Assembly (NCBI GenBank): GCA_946184025.1
Contig: CAMHEA010000002.1
Span: 1-44,306, forward strand
Source of the DNA: an uncultured Prevotella sp.
GTDB taxonomy: Bacteria > Bacteroidota > Bacteroidia > Bacteroidales > Bacteroidaceae
Length of the DNA stretch: 44,306 bases
Direction of reading: 5' to 3'
Shown here in pieces: positions 1-8,076 of this stretch. The notes under the pieces are model-generated. The model was not told the origin of the DNA. It saw nothing but the letters and a program-made list of their open reading frames with translations, and made no database searches. Position 1 is the stretch's first letter; every line of letters begins with the position of its first letter. The position numbers were made by a program, and so were the translations under genes.

Positions 1-212
1 CAGCGGTTTTCTTCATTATCTCTTCATTATATCACTCGAAATGTCGGATGAACCATTTTTAAAAGTATTATTTGTTAGTCTAATTCACCAGCTAATCGCC
101 TTTGACTGCCTTAGACCGTGCGGTTTATTTGGCTAAAAATAGTTAAAAATGGTGCAAGTCGCTGATAATCAATTAAGAGCCAAGTTTTCAACGAGGATGA
201 GTATTAAAAAAC

Positions 213-256
213 AATAAGCGATGCAGCAATTGAGCTGTACCGCTTATTTCTTTTTT
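213..256 (+). terminator. Rho-independent terminator-like hairpin
   Basis: AATAAGCGatgCAGC-aattga-GCTGtacCGCTTATT followed by TTCTTTTTT. Confidence 0.6.
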
Positions 257-431
257 AGCAAGTGATTATCTTTCGGCCCTCGTCTGCGAAACCTGTAAGG
301 CATTGCCGGAGCCAAAGAAGAAAAGATAAATCGGAATAAATTCCAATCATTTTATCAGCAAAACGGATAGGGATATTGAGAATTGACCAGTAACTTTGCA
401 AACGATTTATAAACATCTAATCCAAAAAGGT

Positions 432-950
432 ATGAAAATAATTTATGAATGTTCGCAAAGTAAATCGGTGAAGTGGATTACCGCCATTTTCATCTTGGCG
501 ATGGTTCTCGGTGTATTAACCGAAATGTACTATGTCTCTAAGGGGATGAACGTCACAGGTGCTATTGTCGTATCAGCAGTTCTAATTGCTGCTTGTCTCT
601 CGTGCTTTCTCATCTTCCCTATGTATATCATTGCTGATGATGAGGGAATAGGTATTCGCACTCTTCTCCGAACTATACGAATCCCTTACGAAAGCATAGA
701 CCATATAGAGCGAGTGAGTGAGGATAAACCACTATTAGGTGCAGCCAATACTATCCGCCTGTTAGGTGTGGGGGGCGTATTTGGATATATTGGCTGGTTC
801 CGTACAAAAGGAATTGGCACATATCGCTCTTATGTTACAAATGCAAAGAGGTCATTCCTTATTTATCGCACAAAGGGTATGCCTATAGCAATCAGCGTAA
901 ACGAACCGGATGAGTTTATGCCCTATTATCTGAAAGGAGGTGCAAGATGA
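432..950 (+). CDS. Small membrane protein (two N-terminal TM segments plus soluble PH-like domain), hypothetical
   Basis: ORF 396..950; more likely start at MKIIYECS; hydrophobic segments near N-terminus; stop overlaps next gene (ATGA). Confidence 0.6.
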   Translation: MKIIYECSQSKSVKWITAIFILAMVLGVLTEMYYVSKGMNVTGAIVVSAVLIAACLSCFLIFPMYIIADDEGIGIRTLLRTIRIPYESIDHIERVSEDKPLLGAANTIRLLGVGGVFGYIGWFRTKGIGTYRSYVTNAKRSFLIYRTKGMPIAISVNEPDEFMPYYLKGGAR

Positions 951-1288
951 ATATGCTATATGATTTCTCTTCCGCACTTTTGCAAGCTCGGCAACGAAAA
1001 GGTGTAACACAAGAACAGATTGCCTTTTCCCTGGACATATCGCAGGCAACATACAATGCTTGGGAGTGTGGACACCGCCTTTGTCCTTACAAGCATATCG
1101 TTGCACTCATCAGTTATTTTGACGACGAACCGTTTACCCGCAGTATGCTTCGACTTCTCTTGTCTTTACAGCATAATATGGCAGGACTAAATAAAAAGAC
1201 AGCAGCAGAGTTGAACACCTACTACATGAAACTTATTGCAGTTCTTGCGGATGAATGTGCCGAATGGTTAAAAACATTGGACAAATAG
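947..1288 (+). CDS. XRE-family helix-turn-helix transcriptional regulator
   Basis: LLQARQRKGVTQEQIAFSLDISQATYNAWECGHRLCP matches HTH_3/XRE pattern. Confidence 0.8.
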   Translation: MNMLYDFSSALLQARQRKGVTQEQIAFSLDISQATYNAWECGHRLCPYKHIVALISYFDDEPFTRSMLRLLLSLQHNMAGLNKKTAAELNTYYMKLIAVLADECAEWLKTLDK

Positions 1289-1865
1289 GTAGACAAATCC
1301 CAATTTATTGGAATAAAGATGACATCATCATGAAATATTTACCATTATTGTTTGTAATGATGTCTTTATCTTGCAGGGCAGGCTTGTGTAAAAGAAAAAG
1401 GATGGTTGAATCTACATTGTCTATTTGATCCGATCAAGAAATAGCACTTCTGTTTTGAAAGTATAATCGTTTTACAAGAATAATGTGTACCTTTGCACCT
1501 GCGAACTCACGCCGGACTATCTTGCTGTAGATGGAGCGGCTATGGGAGGGAGCACTACATATGGAATGCGTCGCTGACGCTTTGTTTTTGGCTATTCGAA
1601 ACTACCACCATCGAATTGGTTGTCGAAAACATTGCAGAGATTGATGCCACGGGTGGTATATGCCATTCCCGTTGGTGTGCCGATGGCTAACCATGCCATC
1701 ACGCACACCTTTGGGAACGTAATATATATACCAATGGCGTGGGTATCACTCTGTCTGTTTACAACCAAGGCTGTGGTAGGCCGCGAATAGCGAACAGGCA
1801 GAAGCCAGATACCCCGCTTTTCTTTTGTAGTCAAAGAAAAAGGAATCAAAAGAGTCCGATTCTGG

Positions 1866-2885
1866 GTGTTTGGCGGACATATGAAATATGTTATGCTGAC
1901 ATCTACTAATATTTCCGCCAAAGGAGCGAGAAACAACATGGTTCAGGTTTTCAGAGCATTAGCAATTATTGCAGTTGTTATGATTCATACTACTCCTTTG
2001 GGCTATTATCAGGTTCTTTGTCGTCCTTTCATTAATTTTTCGGTTGCCACATTTCTCTTTCTGTCGGGGTATCTAACGAAAGTAGAGAATGATAACTGGG
2101 GGGCGTTTTATAAAAAGCGCATGGTCAGGGTTCTCATTCCTTATATCATTTGGACCGTTTTGTACACCGTTTCCTCCCGACCCATTGGCCAATTGCCTGT
2201 AAATCTTCTGACTGCTCAAGCAGCTGCACCTCTATACTATATTTTTGTTTATATCCAGTTCGTTCTATTGACACCACTATTAGGCAAGCTCGCAACATCA
2301 AGATTTCGATTCCTTGGATGGTTTGTCGCTCCAATTTCTGTCATTGTGTTCAAATACTATTGGCTCTTAACGGGTCTGGAAATGAATCCTTATTTTTCTT
2401 TGATTTGGTCCGATGCGTGTCTGGGATGGTTCTCGTTTTACTATTTAGGCCTGATATTAGGAAACCAAATCATTGAAAAGAATCATTCGTTAAGACCCCT
2501 TGTCCTATTGTATTTTTCTTCCATTTTGCTGCAAATGGCAGAAGGATATGGATGGCTGATGCTTGGTGAGGCGAATTGCGGAACGCAGCTAAAATTGTCG
2601 TCTCTCCTGACAAGCTCTTTATTCCTGCTTGTCGCCTATTCCATTCTGAAAAGTGGTCGGTTTGATATTAGAAACAGATTACTTCGGATGCTTGGAGATT
2701 ACTCGTTTGGAATATATTTGTGCCACATGATGGTGATACATGTTTTGAATGCTTTCGTCCCTATCTACAAATCTATCCCTTATCCCATTACTTCTTTGGC
2801 CGTCGTGCTGTTGAGCCTTTGCTGTTGCTATTTGGGCGACAGCGTCTTGAGAGATAAATATAGCAGGTGGATAGGATTGAGATAG
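1866..2885 (+). CDS. Acyltransferase family (acyltransferase_3/OafA-WecH-like) membrane protein
   Basis: VQVFRALAIIAVVMIHTTPLGYY...FLFLSGYLTK...KRMVRVLIPYIIWT; about 10 hydrophobic segments; start could be downstream (MVQVFRAL). Confidence 0.8.
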   Translation: MFGGHMKYVMLTSTNISAKGARNNMVQVFRALAIIAVVMIHTTPLGYYQVLCRPFINFSVATFLFLSGYLTKVENDNWGAFYKKRMVRVLIPYIIWTVLYTVSSRPIGQLPVNLLTAQAAAPLYYIFVYIQFVLLTPLLGKLATSRFRFLGWFVAPISVIVFKYYWLLTGLEMNPYFSLIWSDACLGWFSFYYLGLILGNQIIEKNHSLRPLVLLYFSSILLQMAEGYGWLMLGEANCGTQLKLSSLLTSSLFLLVAYSILKSGRFDIRNRLLRMLGDYSFGIYLCHMMVIHVLNAFVPIYKSIPYPITSLAVVLLSLCCCYLGDSVLRDKYSRWIGLR

Positions 2886-3080
2886 AAAGTCATTTTATAG
2901 GTTCATTGCAGGATCTTCGGTTACAGGCGGAGCCAAACTTCCAATTCTTATCTCTTTAGATTAAGGAGTGTTTATGCCGTTTTATTTGATAGAATCAGAA
3001 AAAAGAGTATCTTTGCACAGCCTTAGAAGGAGTCGCCGAGATCGTCTTGCAGCCCTCAAATGGGCAAATTCTTTTTAGAT

Positions 3081-3404
3081 ATGAACTGGATAATCTTGTT
3101 TTTTGCCGGACTTTGCGAAGTGGCTTTTACCTATTGTCTTGGACGTGGGAAGAATGTTTGTGGCATGGAGTGGTGGACATGGATGGCTGGCTTCATCGCA
3201 TTTTATTTGTTAAGTGCCGTTTTGTTGGCCAAGTCCACTCAGACACTTCCGTTAGGAACGGCCTATCCTGTCTGGACGGGTATAGGGGCTGTTGGTAGCG
3301 TACTCCTTGGCATCTTCCTTTTTAAAGAGCCTGCTACATTCTGGCGGCTGTTCTTTCTTACAACATTGATAGCATCAATTATCGGACTTAAAGCATTATC
3401 GTAA
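3081..3404 (+). CDS. SMR-family small multidrug/guanidinium exporter (SugE/Gdx-like)
   Basis: MNWIILFFAGLCEVAFTYCL...TLPLGTAYPVWTGIGAVGSVLLGIFLFKEPATFWRLFFLTTLIASIIGLKAL. Confidence 0.85.
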   Translation: MNWIILFFAGLCEVAFTYCLGRGKNVCGMEWWTWMAGFIAFYLLSAVLLAKSTQTLPLGTAYPVWTGIGAVGSVLLGIFLFKEPATFWRLFFLTTLIASIIGLKALS

Positions 3405-3405
3405 T

Positions 3406-3912
3406 ATGGAACCATTCAGGGCAATGAGGCGCAAACGCCAGCAACTCATGGAGACAGAGTGTGTTGATATCCTACAGCAAGCAACGGCAGGCACTTTGGC
3501 TTTGCTTGGTGATGGCGATTATCCGTATGCCGTGCCCGTCAGCTATGTCTATTCTGAAGGGAAATTATACTTTCATAGTGCTTTGGCTGGGCATAAAGTA
3601 GATGCCATCCGTCAGTGCGACAAGGCTTCATTCTGTGTTATAGCGCAAGATGATGTTCAGCCGAAAAGGTACACCACCTATTTCCGAAGCGTGATAGCGT
3701 TTGGCAGAATACACATCATTGAAGATGAAGAAGAAAAGCTGGCAGCAGCTCAGCTGTTAGGCAATCATTATAATCCGAACGATGATGAAGCATTGCAGAA
3801 AGAGTTAGAAAGTGGGCTTTCTCGAATGTTGATGATTCGTCTTGACATTGAACATCTTACGGGGAAAATGGCTGTCGAGCTGATGAAAAAGTCATCTCGA
3901 CTACATGACTGA
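3406..3912 (+). CDS. Pyridoxamine 5'-phosphate oxidase-fold / NimA-like flavin-nucleotide-binding protein
   Basis: GTLALLGDGDYPYAVPVSYVYSEGKLYFHSALAGHKVDAIRQCDKASFCVI pattern; starts 2 nt after the SMR gene stop. Confidence 0.75.
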   Translation: MEPFRAMRRKRQQLMETECVDILQQATAGTLALLGDGDYPYAVPVSYVYSEGKLYFHSALAGHKVDAIRQCDKASFCVIAQDDVQPKRYTTYFRSVIAFGRIHIIEDEEEKLAAAQLLGNHYNPNDDEALQKELESGLSRMLMIRLDIEHLTGKMAVELMKKSSRLHD

Positions 3913-3935
3913 GGCTGTTGCAACATCTGCCAGAC

Positions 3936-3975
3936 AACGATGCAAGTCAATGAATGTTGGCTTGCATCGTTTTTC
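3936..3975 (+). terminator. Rho-independent terminator
   Basis: AACGATGCAAGtcaa-tgaatg-ttggCTTGCATCGTTTTTC. Confidence 0.75.
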
Positions 3976-4056
3976 GTTCCGGAAAGGCAGATGAGGAGAC
4001 CTGCGCTTGTGGCAGGCCTCAGTGCCATGCGAGAGCGATTCGTGTGGGAGTGCTCC

Positions 4057-6243
4057 TTACATTCTTGCCTTTTGTTTCTCCCCTGCGCCTGCTCCTCGGT
4101 ATTTGCTGCGGGCTTCATTGAATTTCCAGGTGAGGTCCAGCATGAAAGTGCGCCGTGCTGGATTGGCAGATGTCAGTTCGCGGATGCCATAGATGGTAGC
4201 TTCCGTCTTGCTGGTGTTGAACAGGTCGTTGCATCGGAGGTCGAACGTGAGTGATCCGAGTTGGCGAAATGAAAAATCTCGCTGGAGTCCTACGATGGTA
4301 AGAAAGCGGGTTTCGGTTACCCTGAAGTTGGTGTAGTCGCCCTTCGAAGCCCACTGCATGGTTGCATTGAGACGGAATCCCTTTGGCAGTTCGATGTCGT
4401 TCTGCCATAAGAGATTGACAAACGGTTTGTTCAAGGTGATGACGGAGCCGTCTGCACAGAGCGACTTATAGTTCTGGAACATACCGACAACGCTCCATGT
4501 GGGATGCCAATGGCCAATAGTCGGGCGCAATGATGCAACGGTTGTCAGCTGGTCATAGCCCCCGGTGCTGTTGACGGGGCGCAGCAGGCTGACCAGCGGA
4601 TCGTCGGCTCCAGGGAAAGGTGCTGTCTCCATGGTCGTTGCATCCTTGATGTGCGCATACATCACCGTCAGGTTCATCCACTGATAAGCTCCGTTGAAGA
4701 CCAGGTTGTGGGTGTAGGTGGGTTTCAGGTAGGGATTGCCACTCTGGTAGGTATAGCGGTTGATGTAGACCGTTGAACTGGTCAGGTCGCCGTAGTTGGG
4801 TCGTTGGATGTCGCGACGGTAGGAGAGTGACAGCTGCACTTTTCCTACTGGGAGTGAGAGGGCTGCTGTCGGAAACCAGTCTCCATCGCTCCGGCACGAT
4901 GCGTCCTGACGTTGTCCGAAGTTGTAATAGTCGTTGGTGAGATACTCGTAGCGTAACCCCACTTGTGCAAACAGTTTGCCGAACTGCCGGCTGTATTCCG
5001 TAAATGCGGCTGTTGCCGATTCGTTGATGGTTGTGTCGGTGGCTTTTACGGGTACGGTTTCACTCGTGGCGAAGCTGTAGGCATCCGTGCGATGGTTGTG
5101 GGAGTATTCGCTTCCTAAGGTGAGGTTGCCTTTCCATACGGGATAGCTCAGGATGAGTTTCGTTGCCCAGAAGCGATTGGCACTGTTGGTCTGACTTTCG
5201 ATGGAGCGGTCGGCTTGTTGTGTTGACCATGTGTCAGACGGGTCTGTACAGGTTTGTTCTGCCGTGCGGCTGGGTGTCTGCGTGTCATCGAAAAGACCAT
5301 CTATGTTCAGGTCTATGCCCAGTTGTCCCACCTTGCCGTTGTAGTAGGCATTGAAGATGTGCTTGCTGAACTGATCATCATACCAGATCTCGCTTTCCGA
5401 CCGTTCCGTATAGATTCCGTTTGCATAGTTGTCCGTCTTGATCCTGCCGTGGTGGTCGCTCCCTGGATGGCGGTCATACTTGTAGAATGCGCCGAAACTG
5501 TGGCTGTCTTTCAGCATGTAGTTCACCTGTAGCTGTGGCGACCATCCCTTCCAGATGCTCCTTGATTCCTTCTTGCTGCGGGCTTCGATGCGGTCCTGTC
5601 CTGCATCGTAGGTTAGGTTGTTCTCTTGCAGTGACTTGGCATGACCGTAACGGCCAGCCCATAGCGACCCCGTCATGTCCAGTCCGCCCGTGCGATAGTT
5701 CACGCTGAAGTCGTTGGTCACCGTCGTTCCATACTGATAAATCCCCGAGGCGTAGTCCCGGAAGCTGATTCCTTCACCCTGTGCCTTCTTCAAGGTGATG
5801 CGCACCACGGCTTTTGTCGAGGCAGCATAGCGGGCACCGGGATTCAGTACCACCTCCACATGGTGAATCTGGTCGGCGTGCAGGCGCGACAGTTCCGCCA
5901 TGTCCTGCACTCGCCGGCCGTTGATATACACCTCGGCAGCACCGCGTCCGATTACCTTTACGGCTCCGTCCCTTTCTGCTTCGACCAATGGAATCCGTGA
6001 CAGCAAGTCAGCAGCCGTCCCGGCTTTCTCCAAAATGGTTCCCGTGACGATGGTACGCATGGCATCGCCCTTCACGCGCGTCTTGGGCAGACGGCTTTTC
6101 ACCACCACCTCGCCCAGTTGCTGCGTCTGGTTATACCATAGTGCCGTGTCAGCCGCGATGCTGTCGTCAGGCTGTGCCAGTCCCGGCAAGGCCGTCGCCA
6201 GGCTAACCAATAGCGTGGCCAGTCTTCTTTTCTCTTTGCCCAT
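4057..6243 (-). CDS. TonB-dependent-receptor-like outer membrane beta-barrel protein
   Basis: Signal peptide; plug-like segment (LGEVVVKSRLPKTRVKGDAMRTIVTGTILEKAGTAADLLSRIPLVE...GRGAAEVYINGRRV); barrel repeats; C-terminal LDLTWKF. Confidence 0.8.
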   Translation of the reverse strand: MGKEKRRLATLLVSLATALPGLAQPDDSIAADTALWYNQTQQLGEVVVKSRLPKTRVKGDAMRTIVTGTILEKAGTAADLLSRIPLVEAERDGAVKVIGRGAAEVYINGRRVQDMAELSRLHADQIHHVEVVLNPGARYAASTKAVVRITLKKAQGEGISFRDYASGIYQYGTTVTNDFSVNYRTGGLDMTGSLWAGRYGHAKSLQENNLTYDAGQDRIEARSKKESRSIWKGWSPQLQVNYMLKDSHSFGAFYKYDRHPGSDHHGRIKTDNYANGIYTERSESEIWYDDQFSKHIFNAYYNGKVGQLGIDLNIDGLFDDTQTPSRTAEQTCTDPSDTWSTQQADRSIESQTNSANRFWATKLILSYPVWKGNLTLGSEYSHNHRTDAYSFATSETVPVKATDTTINESATAAFTEYSRQFGKLFAQVGLRYEYLTNDYYNFGQRQDASCRSDGDWFPTAALSLPVGKVQLSLSYRRDIQRPNYGDLTSSTVYINRYTYQSGNPYLKPTYTHNLVFNGAYQWMNLTVMYAHIKDATTMETAPFPGADDPLVSLLRPVNSTGGYDQLTTVASLRPTIGHWHPTWSVVGMFQNYKSLCADGSVITLNKPFVNLLWQNDIELPKGFRLNATMQWASKGDYTNFRVTETRFLTIVGLQRDFSFRQLGSLTFDLRCNDLFNTSKTEATIYGIRELTSANPARRTFMLDLTWKFNEARSKYRGAGAGEKQKARM

Positions 6244-6261
6244 GGGGTGTTTCCCTTTCGG

Positions 6262-6465
6262 TTACTTTCCGTGTCTGTTCCTTATGCCGTCGTGAATCAG
6301 GCTAATACCTACGAGAATGAGTAGGGTCGGGGCGAAATACGTTGCCCACGGTTCCTCAGCGGCTCTTTCCAGCCAGTTGATATGAACGAGTCCCCAAAGG
6401 GTTGCCAGCTTCAGCAGACTGGCTGCCACGAAAATAACTCCGATCGTTAGTCTTGCTTTTTCCAT
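6262..6465 (-). CDS. Small two-TM hypothetical protein
   Basis: 67 aa, two hydrophobic stretches, between co-directional genes. Confidence 0.55.
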   Translation of the reverse strand: MEKARLTIGVIFVAASLLKLATLWGLVHINWLERAAEEPWATYFAPTLLILVGISLIHDGIRNRHGK

Positions 6466-6476
6466 ATTACCATATA

Positions 6477-7085
6477 TTAGTTTTCAAATTCTTCCAGTTC
6501 TTCCAGTCCCTGCTCAATCTCTGCCAGCTGCTGGGCGTGGCGTCGACGCTGCCATTGTGCGAAGGGATAGCCCAAGAGGAGCGTGAGCACGGTGAGTCCG
6601 GCGACAGGCAGAATCCTTTGATCCAGCACATAGCCGGCCTCCTCGTTGAATCCCAGTTCGGAGATGTAGAAGCCCGTCATGGCCAGGCTGACGCCGCCGA
6701 TGGTCCACAGCGACTCGTCATGGCAGGCTTTCCGGTAGCGCAATACCAGCCTGCTGAGTTCGCTGGACTTCTTGTCTGTCAGGTTGAATCCCGACAGCAA
6801 GGCGAGTTTCCGGGCTTGCCACACCACTCCCGCGGCCAAGATGGCTTCTACCAGTACGAACGAGGTGAGCGCGATGGGCGTATGCTTGAATATCAGCGGG
6901 AACACCACGCCCGCTATCAGGACGTTGACGGCAAAAGAGTAGATGTTGAGTCCGACGACACGGTCGTAGGCCGACCGCGTCTTCTGGGCAATCAGTTCCT
7001 TCACGGCCCGTCGGTTCACTATTTCGTTCGTTGCCAGCCGCTCGTCAAGCAGGCTCCAGCTGGCTTTCAATGCTTCAAGTTCCAT
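6477..7085 (-). CDS. Hypothetical multi-TM protein immediately downstream of an ECF sigma gene
   Basis: 202 aa with about 4 TM segments, co-directional with sigma factor, 14 nt gap. Confidence 0.65.
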   Translation of the reverse strand: MELEALKASWSLLDERLATNEIVNRRAVKELIAQKTRSAYDRVVGLNIYSFAVNVLIAGVVFPLIFKHTPIALTSFVLVEAILAAGVVWQARKLALLSGFNLTDKKSSELSRLVLRYRKACHDESLWTIGGVSLAMTGFYISELGFNEEAGYVLDQRILPVAGLTVLTLLLGYPFAQWQRRRHAQQLAEIEQGLEELEEFEN

Positions 7086-7099
7086 TTTGCGTTCTTCTT

Positions 7100-7618
7100 T
7101 TATTTGTCAGACATTCGTTTTAGTTTCTCTTTGATGCGGCTGAGCTTTACGGCAACATTATTCTTGGAGATGCCCAGGATGTCGGCCATTTCCTGATAGC
7201 TTCGCTCCTCCAGCCACAGGAGGATCAGGGCACGTTCCAAGGTTCCCAGTTGGTTGATGAGCCGGTAGAGTTCCTGTAGCTGCCCCGTCTTGTTCTCTTC
7301 CTCGGCTGCCAGCCGGATCACGTCTGTGGTCAGGGCGGTTGTCTTCGGCCGTGTGGCGGAGCGTCGCAGAAAGGTGATGCAGGTGTTCACGCTGATGCGG
7401 TAGACCCATGTCGTGAGCAGGCTGTCGCCCCGATAGCGCGGAAAGCCCTTCCACAGGTTCAGCACCACCTCCTGAAACAGGTCGTTGAGGTCATCCTCGT
7501 CCTTGGCGTAGACATAGCACACTTTGTAGATCGTGCGTTTCTGGGTCGCTATCATATCCAGGAAATCCTGTTCCTGTTGTTCCTTTGTCATTGCTTTTAG
7601 CTTCTTCCTTTTCTTCAT
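7100..7618 (-). CDS. ECF-family RNA polymerase sigma-70 factor
   Basis: DLFQEVVLNLWKGFPRYRGDSLLTTWVYRISVNTCITFLRR ... ERALILLWLEERSYQEMADILGISKNNVAVKLSRIKEKLKR. Confidence 0.9.
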   Translation of the reverse strand: MKKRKKLKAMTKEQQEQDFLDMIATQKRTIYKVCYVYAKDEDDLNDLFQEVVLNLWKGFPRYRGDSLLTTWVYRISVNTCITFLRRSATRPKTTALTTDVIRLAAEEENKTGQLQELYRLINQLGTLERALILLWLEERSYQEMADILGISKNNVAVKLSRIKEKLKRMSDK

Positions 7619-7696
7619 TAGACGCAGAAGGCATGGTTTTATTACAGGGAATGTGACATTTTTCTACCTAAAAAAACGAAAGGATGCCTCCGTCCG

Positions 7697-7872
7697 TAAT
7701 CCTTTGAACGTCAGACAGTTATCAAAACGGTTTTAGCTGTGAGAATTTTTAATTTATTTTTTCTCAAAAAATAATTTATTAATTCTCAAAAAATAAATTA
7801 AAAATTCTCGCGACTGTGGCACTTTCGGAAAACGGGCGTGGCTCTTTCGGAAAATGACGATGGCATTTTCTG
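7697..7872 (+). repeat. 22-nt-phased composite intergenic element, copy 1
   Basis: Side A units 7697-7718 and 7719-7740; AT core 7741-7762, 7763-7784, 7785-7806; side B units 7807-7828, 7829-7850, 7851-7872. Perfect 22-bp inverted arms 7741-7762 / 7788-7809. Confidence 0.9.
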
Positions 7873-8076
7873 CCCGTCATTCTTTGACAACCCCGTTTGT
7901 ATGCAGCATTTTTCTGACGCGACGAAAGGATGTTCTGCTTGTGCCTTCCATGACGTGGCTGTCTGTGTGCGGCCGTCGGGTCAGATGCGGAAAGGGCAGG
8001 CGGCCTGTGTCGGAACCGTCTGCCCTTTGTGTAGGAAATGGATTGTGTGCTTTCTTCGTTGAGTCCGGTCTTTCTT

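Noticed and set aside
2886-3080. Guanidine riboswitch upstream of the SMR gene
   Set aside because: No recognisable guanidine riboswitch motifs; only an ordinary promoter is visible.
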